Source: Caldilineaceae bacterium (GTDB lineage: Bacteria > Chloroflexota > Anaerolineae > Caldilineales > Caldilineaceae). From it: 64,000 nt of DNA. Shown piece after piece: positions 1 through 8,094 of this stretch. The first letter of the stretch is position 1. The number at the start of each line of letters is the position of its first letter. The stretch spans positions 1 to 64,000 of the forward strand of contig JACKBC010000027.1 of assembly GCA_020634755.1 (NCBI GenBank), written 5' to 3'. The notes below the pieces were generated by a model that saw only the letters and a list, made by a program, of their open reading frames with translations, searched no databases and was not told the origin of the DNA. The position numbers and the translations under genes are program-made.

Positions 1-1
1 C

Positions 2-535
2 TATTACAGCGGCGGCATCAATTTAAGTATCCGCGGTCTGCCCAACGCCGAGCAGACGCTCAAGTTTAATCTGCGTAGCCCCACGCTGATCCAGCGCTAC
101 GTGGCCCCCCTTGTTGTACCGGTCTACACCATGCCATGGGCGCTCTGCACTTGGCCGCTAACGCTCTTTTTATTGATTATGATGTTGGCGCGCATGCGGG
201 GGCGAGATTTTGAAGAAGAGGAATGGGAAGAGGCCGCCGTGGCCTCACTTTCACAACCACAGGGGCAAGGCACATCCGCCTTTGGCCATTTAGGCAATGC
301 GGCTGCCAATGAAAGCGAAGCGGCCCAGGCCGCCCGGCGCATGAGCGCCAGCCAGGCCGACGCCGTTTGGGGCAGCTCAGCCTGGGGCCAGAGTGAGGCG
401 GGCGGCAGCGCTAATGCCGATACCGGTTCTGCTTGGGACAACAATTCCAGTGGCTGGAGTGGCAATGGCGCAGGAGCGTCGAACGGAACCGCTTCCTCCA
501 ATGGGGATGATGACCCGTGGCGGTCGACCTGGTGA
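2..535 (+). CDS. Membrane-anchored protein, C-terminal part (truncated by window start)
   Basis: The open frame runs in from the left edge, so only about 177 codons of the C-terminus are visible. The first ~40 residues look like the end of an extracytoplasmic beta-rich domain. A hydrophobic segment (residues near positions 100-190) forms one clear membrane span, followed by R-x-R-G-R and an acidic stretch (EEEEWEE). The rest, about 100 residues, is a low-complexity Ser/Gly/Asn/Ala/Trp tail presumably in the cytoplasm. No catalytic motif is visible in this part. The tubulin-like gene follows after 160 bp on the same strand, so the two may work together, possibly with this protein as a membrane anchor; that is inference. 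The family cannot be named without the missing N-terminus; a von Willebrand A-type membrane protein is one possibility. Confidence 0.7.
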   Translation, partial: YYSGGINLSIRGLPNAEQTLKFNLRSPTLIQRYVAPLVVPVYTMPWALCTWPLTLFLLIMMLARMRGRDFEEEEWEEAAVASLSQPQGQGTSAFGHLGNAAANESEAAQAARRMSASQADAVWGSSAWGQSEAGGSANADTGSAWDNNSSGWSGNGAGASNGTASSNGDDDPWRSTW

Positions 536-550
536 CCTATCCCCCTGACC

Positions 551-571
551 CCCTTTCCCACAAGGAAAGGG
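551..571. repeat. Hairpin between the first gene and the tubulin-like gene
   Basis: CCCTTTCC (551-558) and GGAAAGGG (564-571) form an 8-bp perfect stem with a 5-base loop just after the stop codon at 535. No T-run follows, so it is not a classical intrinsic terminator. It may attenuate read-through or stabilise a transcript end. A second, weaker CTCCCC/GGGGAG stem lies near 642-667, just before the next gene. Confidence 0.5.
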
Positions 572-697
572 CGAACTGTTTGAGAAAACTATTTGGTATA
601 AAATAAGCCTGCTCTAAACGATGTATGATTTGCTAGAGGCCCTCCCCATCCTGCTAGGAAGGGGAGACGGAGGGGTAGGTCAAAAACGAAAACCGTT

Positions 698-3268
698 ATG
701 AAATTTGAAAAACCGACAATTTATCCAACTTTAGTTGTGGGCGTGGGCGGCATGGGCACCAACACCGTGCGCGCGGTCAAGCGGCGTTTTCGCAACGTGT
801 GGGGTGGCGATCAGCTGCCGGGCATGTTACAGCTGCTGGCGCTGGACACTGAGCCGCTGGTCAACCGGCTGGACCAGGAACCGCTTTTTGCCGATGAATT
901 TGCCTACATGGGCAAGTTCGACGCCACGCGGCTGGTGGCCAACTTGGATCAGCACCCGGAAATCGCTCGCTGGTGGAACTATCCCTCGGTGCCGCTGGGT
1001 TACATTCACAACGGCGCCAAACAGTTGCGTCCCATTGGGCGGCTCTCGTTCTTCCGCAACTATGTGACCTTTAAGCAGATGCTCGAAGTGAAGCTGGGCA
1101 ATCTGGACAAAATTCGCGATGTGGAGGTGGCGCAGAATCGCGGCCACCCCGTGGTGGGCAACTATCAGCTCATCTACGTGGTGAGCAGCCTGTGCGGCGG
1201 CACCGGCTCGGGCATGTTTATGGACACGGCCCACCGCATTCGCGCCCAAGTGCGCAACAATGCCCGCATTGTGGGCATCTTCTATCTGCCCGATGTGCTG
1301 GAAGAGGAGATCTCCAGCGACTTGCAGCGCCGCCGCATTCGCGCCAACGCCTACGCCGCGCTCAAAGAGCTGAACTATTTTCAGGAGACACAGCAGTTTA
1401 AGGCGCTCTATCCCAGCGAGCAGCGCGAACTGCCAGACACGCCGTATACACCTTTCGACTTTATCTTCCTGGTCGGGCGCACCAATCGCGATGGCCGCAG
1501 CCTGGCTCGCAAGTCCGACGCCGAGCAGATGGCCGCCCACTTGATTCAGATGACCACCATCAGCCACCTGAGTAGTGAGATTCTGGGGCTGGAGGTCAAC
1601 GTGGTGCGCGAGCGCATGCTAGATGTGGACGACGAGACGCGCCGCTCCATGCAGCAAGATTTGGAAGACGCGGCCGAAGAGATTGTGGGTGGTTATGCCA
1701 ACGGCGGTGTAGCCGCCGGCGAAGTGGTGGGTAGCCGCTTTGAGGCCAGCCGCCGCAACTATCTGCTCTACAGCGGGTTTGCCGCTTCGGCGCTGGTGAC
1801 CCCCCACGAAGCGCTGGTCGACTTCTGGCGGCGCGCCTTTGTCAGCGACCTGATTCGGCGGCTGGCCGGCGGCCCTTCGCTGGGTGACCCGCGCGAAATG
1901 CTGCCCATGAATGATTATCAGCGCATCTACGCCCTGTGGCAGAACCTGCTCTCGCAACTGCTGACGCGCTTTGCTGCCTTGGACAATGACCGGCTGGAGC
2001 TGGCCGTTGAAGAAATCGAAGAGCGGCGCGGCGTTTGGGGTGGCTTCTGGGAACCGGTGGAGCAGACCGTGCAGGCTGCGCTGATGGACACGGGCATTCG
2101 CGGCGGTCTCATGTTGTGTGACTTGCTCAGCCCGCCCAGCGAAGCGGCGGCGGCGGTGGAATCGCTGCCGCGCCAGCGCCTTTTCTTGGTCAACGGCCAG
2201 CCGGTCAGCGAGGAAGATCGCATTCGCTGGCGCAAGGCGCTGGCCCAAGAAGGCGGCTTTGGCGAACAGATGCAGCAGCTCGGCTCTAGCCTGGGCAACC
2301 TGCTGCTGACCGCGGTCAACCCGCGGCAGGCGCGCGACCGCGCCCGTGAATCTGCCGAACGCCGCGGCCGTTCCCGCGTCTACCAGCGCCGCGACGCGTT
2401 GGAACGTACGTTGGTAGAGCAGCTTGGCAAGCAGGCCGCCATCCTGCGCGAAACGCTGCGGGCGCAGATCGACGCCTGCGGCATGGCGCTGGCCAAGGCC
2501 AACCAGGAAGCAGCGCGTCTGGCCGAGCGCATTGACCCACGCGTGCCCGATGGCAACACCAGCACCAGCACCTATTACGAGCTGGAAACCGGCGCCGTGG
2601 GTGGTGATTATCTGCAAAATTTCTATCGCAAGGCGCTGCCCGCCGTGAATGACGGTGATTGGAAGAACGCGCTGAGCCCGCTGATCAACCAGCTTGTGCA
2701 GAGCAACAGCGCGCTGCCCGCCGAGCAGCTGTTGTCAAAGTTGGCCGGTAGCGTGTCTAACAACCACGGGCTGCTCAAGCGGGTGCATGGCACAATCGAC
2801 ATTATTGACATTATCACCTCGCAATATCGCGAAGAGGTGGCTGCCGTGCGCCAGCGGCCAGACAACCGCATCCATCAGTGGCTGGACCGGCTCAACCCTT
2901 ATATCCGCTGGGACGCCGATCGCTACAGCTTCCACGAAACCAACCTGGAGCACATCCGGCTGGCCGCCATCCCCATCAACCGCACCGACGACCCGGGGCT
3001 GGCCGCGGCCACGGTGGGCTCTGAAGACGTGCGCTGGATTCCCACCGGCGACCCCATGCGCATGGACGCCATTTGGATCGTCCACGGCCTGCCGGTGACG
3101 CTGTTGGAGCGCTTGCAGGAATACCGCGCCCAGTACGAAAACAGCTTCGACTTCCCGGTGCGCGAAGAGTTCCATCTGAATCCCAACTGGACCAATCTGC
3201 CCGAGGTCACGCCCGAGGATGGGGTCAGGAAGACGGGGGCGACCATTTTGCCGGCGCGCGAACGATAA
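698..3268 (+). CDS. Tubulin-like (Tubulin_2 type) GTPase
   Basis: The protein has 856 aa. The N-terminus has a Rossmann-type G-V-G-G-M-G loop (residues 15-20) followed by an R/K-rich helix. Residues 166-172 read C-G-G-T-G-S-G, the tubulin/FtsZ signature for guanine-nucleotide phosphate binding, with Cys in place of the usual Ser/Ala. This matches the large prokaryotic 'tubulin-like' family, not FtsZ (~350-400 aa) or TubZ. The remaining ~600 residues are mostly helical and Arg-rich (about 565-600), with no recognised catalytic domain. The ATG start is in frame with the Rossmann motif; no strong Shine-Dalgarno precedes it. The preceding gene encodes a membrane-anchored protein on the same strand, and a terminator follows. 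The role is unknown; a nucleotide-dependent polymer or scaffold at the membrane is inference. A decayed copy of its last ~30 codons lies near 3507-3585. Confidence 0.85.
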   Translation: MKFEKPTIYPTLVVGVGGMGTNTVRAVKRRFRNVWGGDQLPGMLQLLALDTEPLVNRLDQEPLFADEFAYMGKFDATRLVANLDQHPEIARWWNYPSVPLGYIHNGAKQLRPIGRLSFFRNYVTFKQMLEVKLGNLDKIRDVEVAQNRGHPVVGNYQLIYVVSSLCGGTGSGMFMDTAHRIRAQVRNNARIVGIFYLPDVLEEEISSDLQRRRIRANAYAALKELNYFQETQQFKALYPSEQRELPDTPYTPFDFIFLVGRTNRDGRSLARKSDAEQMAAHLIQMTTISHLSSEILGLEVNVVRERMLDVDDETRRSMQQDLEDAAEEIVGGYANGGVAAGEVVGSRFEASRRNYLLYSGFAASALVTPHEALVDFWRRAFVSDLIRRLAGGPSLGDPREMLPMNDYQRIYALWQNLLSQLLTRFAALDNDRLELAVEEIEERRGVWGGFWEPVEQTVQAALMDTGIRGGLMLCDLLSPPSEAAAAVESLPRQRLFLVNGQPVSEEDRIRWRKALAQEGGFGEQMQQLGSSLGNLLLTAVNPRQARDRARESAERRGRSRVYQRRDALERTLVEQLGKQAAILRETLRAQIDACGMALAKANQEAARLAERIDPRVPDGNTSTSTYYELETGAVGGDYLQNFYRKALPAVNDGDWKNALSPLINQLVQSNSALPAEQLLSKLAGSVSNNHGLLKRVHGTIDIIDIITSQYREEVAAVRQRPDNRIHQWLDRLNPYIRWDADRYSFHETNLEHIRLAAIPINRTDDPGLAAATVGSEDVRWIPTGDPMRMDAIWIVHGLPVTLLERLQEYRAQYENSFDFPVREEFHLNPNWTNLPEVTPEDGVRKTGATILPARER

Positions 3269-3296
3269 CGGATGGAACGGATTTGGAAGAATAAGG

Positions 3297-3324
3297 CGGC
3301 TCTGCTTGGAAGGGCCGTTTTTTT
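3297..3324 (+). terminator. Intrinsic terminator after tubulin-like gene
   Basis: CGGCTC (3297-3302) pairs with GGGCCG (3312-3317), with one G-T pair and a 9-base loop, followed by seven T residues (3318-3324). It starts 28 bp after the stop codon. Confidence 0.75.
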
Positions 3325-3380
3325 ATGGATGATGGTCAAGTTCATGTAAAGTGGTTGGTATTGGTCTTGTCGTTTTGTGC

Positions 3381-3386
3381 TATAAT
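3381..3386 (+). promoter_or_regulatory. Extended -10 promoter element (TGnTATAAT) before a gene remnant
   Basis: A TATAAT hexamer at 3381-3386 is preceded by TG one base upstream, which gives a consensus extended -10. No well-spaced -35 is visible. The downstream reading frame is the broken nucleotidyltransferase fragment starting near 3413, so the promoter may be a leftover of the lost gene. Confidence 0.4.
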
Positions 3387-3412
3387 GGCTGTATCACATT
3401 AAAAATGATTGA

Positions 3413-3585
3413 GCGATAACCACACTTGCCCAAATCGACCGCGAGAAACTAATACAGATTGCCAAAGCGCATGACATCACTTGGCTTGCGCGCTTTGGCT
3501 CTATGGCGCGCAGAGTTTCACCTGAACCACAACTGGACCAATCTATCCGATGTGACGCCCGCAAATGGCATGGGCAAGATGGAGC
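3413..3585 (+). pseudogene. Chimeric remnant: nucleotidyltransferase N-terminus joined to a decayed copy of the tubulin-like gene 3' end
   Basis: From about 3425 one frame reads L-A-Q-I-D-R-E-K-L-I-Q-I-A and continues to R-F-G-S-M-A-R (ending ~3511). This is the N-terminal helix and GSxAR nucleotide-binding motif of MNT-type minimal nucleotidyltransferases, with no good start codon and no downstream D-x-D. At ~3507 the similarity switches. In another frame the sequence reads F-H-L-N-H-N-W-T-N-L-S-D-V-T-P, nearly identical to F-H-L-N-P-N-W-T-N-L-P-E-V-T-P at the C-terminus of the tubulin-like protein (3170-3214). DNA similarity also extends past this block. Neither part is a functional gene. 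The remnant runs into the 3' end of the K+ channel gene on the opposite strand. Confidence 0.65.
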
Positions 3586-3598
3586 GACGATCTCGGCG

Positions 3599-4735
3599 CT
3601 ACATATTTGGCCCCATGACAATCAGCGTATCCTGGGCCTGCACAACTTCCGTCGGTTCGGGCATAAAGAGGAATTGGCCATCACGGCGAATGGCCAGGAC
3701 CAGTTGGGCGGCGTTGCGCCGGACCTCTTCTGTGGTTTGGCCGCTGAGTTCGGGGTGTTCTGCCACGCGCAGGTCGCCAAAACGCATGGTCTTTGTCTGT
3801 TGATAGAGCATCATATCCCAAAGCTCCGCCGTATTTTGATCCAGCATTTGCGTCACCATGGTAAAGCCGCCCATGATGTTGGGGGAAATCACGCGGTCGG
3901 CGCCGGCCAGATAGAGCGTGTGCATGTTCTGTTCATCATAGGCGCTGGCCACAATGCGCAGCTGGGGGTTGCCCAGCCGCCGCGCCATATCACGGGCGCT
4001 GAGAATAATCGTCGTGTTATCGCGGTCATCGTCCATTGCCGCTATGACTCCATATGCCCGATGGACGCCCGCCGCCCGCAGCTGTTGCTCATCAACCGGA
4101 TCTTCCAACATATAGAGAACACCGGTCTCCTCGGCCAACTCCTGGATACTCTTGCGTTCCTCTATGGTAAAATCAACCTCGTCCAACGTTGCATAGTGGC
4201 GTTTGCGCTTGTCAACATAGCGCGGATGCAGCCAGAGCAAGGTGCGCTTTAGTTTCTCCTCATCCGCTTCGATAATCACAAAAGGCGTGTTGCGGCGACG
4301 AAATTCACCGGCGGCGCGGTTGGCCAAAATGCCGCCGCCGCAGACAATGACATGCTCGGTTAATTCGGCAATCTGCTTCATGCGTCTCTCCAAACGTTTT
4401 CGTTCCATTTTGGCATGGTGCCCCTCAAAGACAATGGCCGCCGCGGTGGAAAGGGCATAGCCGGCCAGCCCAATGGCAAAGAGGGTAAAGAAAATGGCAA
4501 AAATGCGCCCAGCCACAGAGTGGGGCGACAGATCACCATAGCCCACGGTAGTAATCGTGATGATGGTGGCATAGAGCGCGTCGAGCCACGTCCACCGTTC
4601 CAGCAGCGCGTAGACGACCGTGCCAACTGCGATTAGCAAGAGAAAGGGCACGATGAGCGTCAGCAGACCGGAGCGACGCGCCTGTTGGAGCGTTCTGCTC
4701 AAGCGGGTAAGGGTGGCGATCAGCCAGGTTAACAT
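3599..4735 (-). CDS. Potassium channel with RCK (TrkA-N/TrkA-C) domains
   Basis: The protein has 378 aa. Two membrane segments (about 23-43 and 78-102) bracket a pore helix and the selectivity filter T-V-G-Y-G-D (residues 63-68), diagnostic of K+ channels. A basic linker leads to an RCK/TrkA-N Rossmann domain starting near 127 (V-I-V-C-G-G-G-I-L-A), followed by a TrkA-C domain (about 290-378). This is the MthK-like 2TM-RCK architecture, which forms a ligand-gated K+ channel in the inner membrane. The Rossmann loop lacks a strict GxGxxG, so the gating ligand (Ca2+, NAD(H) or nucleotide) cannot be assigned. It is transcribed convergently with the tubulin-like gene. Its stop codon (3599-3601) abuts the chimeric remnant. 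Confidence 0.92.
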   Translation of the reverse strand: MLTWLIATLTRLSRTLQQARRSGLLTLIVPFLLLIAVGTVVYALLERWTWLDALYATIITITTVGYGDLSPHSVAGRIFAIFFTLFAIGLAGYALSTAAAIVFEGHHAKMERKRLERRMKQIAELTEHVIVCGGGILANRAAGEFRRRNTPFVIIEADEEKLKRTLLWLHPRYVDKRKRHYATLDEVDFTIEERKSIQELAEETGVLYMLEDPVDEQQLRAAGVHRAYGVIAAMDDDRDNTTIILSARDMARRLGNPQLRIVASAYDEQNMHTLYLAGADRVISPNIMGGFTMVTQMLDQNTAELWDMMLYQQTKTMRFGDLRVAEHPELSGQTTEEVRRNAAQLVLAIRRDGQFLFMPEPTEVVQAQDTLIVMGPNM

Positions 4736-4977
4736 AGCGCGAGTGTACCAGAGCTAGCCTTGGGGCGGCAAACTGAGATGAGATCACGGACGTTGTTTTT
4801 GATTCAGAGCTGATTTTAACGATACCTACTCCTGCTGAGCCAATCGAAAACTCCAGTTCTCATCTCAACCGTAATTTGTACTTGGCTCTGTCATAGATGA
4901 AAATTGACAACTTGACTAAAATGGCACCTAAACCTTTTCATTTATGACAACCGCAAGTAAATAACAAGGAAGGAATG

Positions 4978-5118
4978 ATGTCTGTCTTATCAACATTGGA
5001 AGCAAATAAAGCGCTTGTTCGCTGTCACTTTAGCGATGTCTTGCAGGATCCTTCTATCTGCGATGTTATCTACGCACCTGCCTTAGCCCAAGCCATTGCG
5101 CTTCCGTTTCCCCAGTAG
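4978..5118 (+). pseudogene. Truncated SnoaL-like/ester cyclase N-terminus
   Basis: A 46-codon frame starts at ATG 4978 behind a good Shine-Dalgarno (GGAAGGA). It begins with L-E-A-N-K-A-L-V-R and continues to D-V-I-Y-A-P, which resembles the first helix of SnoaL-like/ester cyclase proteins (usually ~130-150 aa). After about codon 36 the similarity ends and a stop occurs at 5116-5118. The end overlaps a second truncated gene on the opposite strand, so a deletion or rearrangement junction probably lies near 5085-5100. Family assignment rests on a short segment. Confidence 0.45.
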
Positions 5119-5342
5119 CGCAGCCCAATCGGTGCGAGTGCTGCCAGATATGCGTCACTGGCCGACAACGTGAATAGGTACTCCAATTCGCCGCTATTCA
5201 CGCCAACAAAGAATAAGGCCGAACCGACAATGAGCAATCCGGCCGCCCAACGGGGGATGCCGCCCTTCCAGAGCAAGCCAACACCCAACCGAAGAAAGCC
5301 AAGGATTGAGGCCTTTTGTTGCAAAGTGTGATATGCGTTCAT
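5070..5342 (-). pseudogene. Truncated small membrane protein
   Basis: This is a 90-codon frame with ATG at 5342. It encodes an N-terminal amphipathic stretch, a hydrophobic segment near 35-50 (W-A-A-G-L-L-I-V-G-S) and a second near 63-75. The final ~15 residues (A-M-A-W-A-K-A-G-A) are simply the reverse complement of the SnoaL-like fragment, so the true C-terminus was probably lost at the junction near 5095. The family is not recognised; a DoxX/DUF-type small integral membrane protein is possible. It could still be expressed as a short peptide. Confidence 0.4.
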
Positions 5343-5618
5343 TTTGTTTTCCTATTCATTGATTGAAAATTCGTTATAGCACCAAGATATCACCTGCCGT
5401 TTCCCGGTGTGATGGGTGTGCGCCCCTCTCTGTGTCGGGAAGTTTTCCGGGATGAAAGCGGCAGTTCGCATGGAAACAATCGGAAATTCATTTGTTGGGG
5501 CAGATGTTGTCGCCGCGCTGATTATCTACAACCATAATGTACAAGCTATACTATGCAAGCGATACGAGAGATATGGCTTGGTCAGCCGCTGCTTTTCGCT
5601 TTGTAAAAGGAGAATTGT

Positions 5619-5960
5619 GTGACAATCTTGCGCGGCATCAATGCCGGCGTTGCCTTTGCGCTAGAACTAGCGATGCTGGTTGCGTTTGCAACTTGGGGCT
5701 ACTGGGTTGGTGAGGGGGTGCTTATCAAGTGGGGCTTGGCAATTGGGCTGCCGCTTGTAGCAATTGTGCTCTGGGGCCTACTTTTTGCACCGAAGGCTGC
5801 CAAACGGCTGCCGATTGTGGCTGGAGCACTTGGGTCGCTGGGATTGTTTCTCTTGGCGGCGGCTGCGCTTTTTGTCACCAATCAGACGGCGTTGGCCATC
5901 GTCATGGCAACGGTCGCAATCATCAATCGTATGCTTGTGCTCATATGGAAGCAATGGTAG
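5619..5960 (+). CDS. YrdB-like (DUF2568) integral membrane protein
   Basis: The protein has 113 aa with four predicted hydrophobic helices (about 8-25, 33-53, 62-83, 88-108), the size and layout of the YrdB/DUF2568 family. It starts at GTG 5619, 6 bp after a strong AAGGAG (5607-5612). The function of this family is unknown. The 3' end overlaps alternative upstream ATGs of the following M81 gene, so the two may be co-transcribed. Hydrophobic pattern and length carry the assignment. Confidence 0.65.
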   Translation: MTILRGINAGVAFALELAMLVAFATWGYWVGEGVLIKWGLAIGLPLVAIVLWGLLFAPKAAKRLPIVAGALGSLGLFLLAAAALFVTNQTALAIVMATVAIINRMLVLIWKQW

Positions 5961-5980
5961 AAAGTGAGAGCAATAGACGC

Positions 5981-7477
5981 ATGAATCACTCCAACACTCC
6001 AAAAAATATAGCCACAAATGTAGCCAGAACATTTACCAAACCCTTCCACATCGGCATCGCTGGCCTCAGCTGCGAATGTTCGACCTTTTCGCCCTTGCTC
6101 TCTTGCGAGCGTGACTTTTTAGTCAGCTCCGGCGAGGAACTGGGCAGCAACTACGCTTTTTTTGCCGACTATCCCGATATCACGGTCACGCCGCTGATCC
6201 GCGCCCGCGCCATCCCCGGTGGCTCGATTGAGCCAGACTTTTACGACCGCTTTAAGGCACAGTTGCTTGAAGGTCTGGCCGCCCACGCACCGTGGGACGG
6301 CATCTATCTCGACATGCACGGCGCGGCCAATGTGCATGGCCGTGACGATGTTGAAGGCGACATGCTGGCGGCGATCCGCAAAGTGGTCGGTCCCGATTGC
6401 GTCATCTCGGCCAGCTACGACCTGCATGGCAACGTGTCGCAACGAGTGGTCGATAGCATTGACATGCTCACGGCCTACCGCACCGCGCCCCACCTTGACT
6501 ATTACGAAACGCAGCAGCGGGCCTTTGCGCTCTTGATGCGGGCCTTGCATGAAGGAGTTAAGCCGCACATGGCGTTTCGTCCCGTGCCGGTGCTTGTGCC
6601 GGGCGAACGCAGCAGTACGGAGTGGGAACCGGCCGCCAGCCTCTATGCCGCGATTCAGCCGACGATTGATCAGTTTGCCATCTGGGATACATCTATTTTA
6701 ATTGGCTACGTCTGGGCCGATGAGCCGCGTGCAATGGGCTGTACCATTGCAATTGGGCTGGATGCGGAACAGACAAACGCCGCCGCCCATGCGTTGGCGC
6801 AACAATTTTGGGCTGTGCGCGAGGGCTTCCAGTTTGGCGTCACGTCGGGCACGGTTGATGAGTGCATTCACCTGGCCATGCAGGAAACGGCGACCCCCGT
6901 GGTGATCAGCGATTCCGGCGACAACCCAACCGCAGGCGGCGTGGGGGATATTCCGTATGTGCTGAGTCGCTTGTTGGTCGCGGGCGTCGAGTCCGCGCTG
7001 GTAGCCGCCATCACCGATGGCGCCGCGGTGACAGCCTGTGAAGCAGCTGGCGTCGGCGCCACCGCTGCCCTTACCATCGGCGGCAAGCAAGATCCGATCC
7101 ACGGGCAGCCGCTGCCGGTGGAGGCGACGGTTGTTTCTTTGCACGAGTTGTCGTGGCCTGCCAACCCAAGAGCCGGCGTGGCGGTGACAACCAACCACGT
7201 GGCGGTTGTGCAGGTGCAGGGCGTCACAGTGGTATTAACCGAGCGCCGTACGCCCTTCCACCACATCCAAACCTTTACGCAACTCGACCTTGAGCCCCAT
7301 GTGTATCAGATCGTGGTGGTCAAAATGGGCTACCTGGTGCCGGAGATCAATCAGCTTGCCAAACGGGCATTGCTGGCCCTCAGCCCCGGCGCGGTCAACC
7401 AGGATATCGAGCACCTGCCCTACAAGCGAATTCAGCGCCCCATGTACCCGATGGATCGCACCGCTACATGGGCATGA
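5981..7477 (+). CDS. M81 family metallopeptidase (MlrC/microcystinase C-like)
   Basis: The protein has 498 aa, the usual size for M81. It contains the N-terminal G-L-S-C-E-C-S-T-F-S-P block (28-38; the family has GxSxExxTFSP), H-G-A-A-N-V-H-G (from H113), D-L-H-G-N (D147, H149) and Y-R-T-A-P-H (H171). D147, H149 and H171 correspond in spacing to the zinc ligands known for MlrC. The C-terminal half has the MlrC domain with S-D-S-G-D-N-P-T-A-G-G. Members are zinc hydrolases; MlrC cleaves linear microcystin, but most homologues have unknown peptide or amide substrates. The open frame extends upstream to ATGs at 5945 and 5954 inside the preceding gene. ATG 5981 is chosen because a GAGAG precedes it and the conserved domain starts soon after. 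No signal peptide is visible, so it is probably cytoplasmic. Confidence 0.85.
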   Translation: MNHSNTPKNIATNVARTFTKPFHIGIAGLSCECSTFSPLLSCERDFLVSSGEELGSNYAFFADYPDITVTPLIRARAIPGGSIEPDFYDRFKAQLLEGLAAHAPWDGIYLDMHGAANVHGRDDVEGDMLAAIRKVVGPDCVISASYDLHGNVSQRVVDSIDMLTAYRTAPHLDYYETQQRAFALLMRALHEGVKPHMAFRPVPVLVPGERSSTEWEPAASLYAAIQPTIDQFAIWDTSILIGYVWADEPRAMGCTIAIGLDAEQTNAAAHALAQQFWAVREGFQFGVTSGTVDECIHLAMQETATPVVISDSGDNPTAGGVGDIPYVLSRLLVAGVESALVAAITDGAAVTACEAAGVGATAALTIGGKQDPIHGQPLPVEATVVSLHELSWPANPRAGVAVTTNHVAVVQVQGVTVVLTERRTPFHHIQTFTQLDLEPHVYQIVVVKMGYLVPEINQLAKRALLALSPGAVNQDIEHLPYKRIQRPMYPMDRTATWA

Positions 7478-7495
7478 GAATACTTGGCGTAGGCA

Positions 7496-7644
7496 GGGCC
7501 ATTGCGTCTCCTAAAAAAGTAGGCATAAAACCCGCAGCTGACGGTGCCAAGCGGTCGCAGCCGCTTGATAGATAGCCGCTGTGGCGGCTTTGGAGGGGGC
7601 GTTGCCGGATTTATCCGTTGCGATCACCACGTTCGCAATGGCCC
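7496..7644 (+). repeat. R1 element, copy A (MITE-like, ~149 bp)
   Basis: The ends GGGCCATTGCG (7496-7506) and CGCAATGGCCC (7634-7644) are a perfect 11-bp terminal inverted repeat. The interior shares long blocks with 23453-23598 and, inverted, with 30724-30874, such as the GCCGGATTTATCCGTTG block. It starts 19 bp after the M81 stop codon. No coding potential is shared between copies. Confidence 0.8.
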
Positions 7645-8094
7645 CGCTCTGCTGGCGGGGAGCGTCCCAGAATGGGCGCCTCTCCCAGATTTTGCGTTGC
7701 CGCGCAAAATCTGCCCCTCTCCACACGTGGAAAGGGACGCGACGCACTCGCAGAGTGCAGAGCAGGGAGAGGCGGCGCGGCGTGCGATATTGCCGCCAAA
7801 GCGAATGGCTGCCGTGCTGGCGAATGTGCTTGTGCTGCGGCGACCCCAATGATAAAATAGAGATATATCTGTTTTCCTCACTTCAATTGCTAGATTTTGT
7901 GAATTATAGTAAACTTTAGCGTTGAAAGTTTTACCGCACCCGATCCAGTTGTATATAGAAAATAGCGCGCTACGCAACCACCCAATGCGTGTGCCAAGCA
8001 GCTTTCTATCGTACAACTTATGCAGCGCCAATAGATTGCCAAACCTGAATAAAATGGCAATCGATGCGATTCTTCGCTAGGCTTGCGTAAACCC
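7645..8094. other. Non-coding stretch with palindromes
   Basis: No convincing gene is present. A perfect 10-bp hairpin AGATTTTGCG / CGCAAAATCT (7687-7696 / 7703-7712, 6-base loop) lies in a GC-rich, CTCTCC-containing part. The rest (7850-8090) is AT-richer and featureless apart from a GCTTGCGTAA motif at ~8081-8090 that recurs in other intergenic regions. Confidence 0.5.

Noticed and set aside
3503..4252. 249-codon plus-strand frame overlapping the K+ channel
   Set aside because: Most of it is antisense to the well-supported channel gene. Only its first ~30 codons are meaningful, as the gene remnant described above.
5416..5622. 68-codon plus-strand frame before the YrdB-like gene
   Set aside because: Mixed-composition peptide without ribosome site, hydrophobic span or family resemblance; it probably lies in the promoter region of the next gene.
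7544..7919. Several overlapping frames in the 7.5-7.9 kb gap
   Set aside because: They run through the R1 element and GC-rich palindromes and encode different peptides in each R1 copy, so they are not conserved genes.
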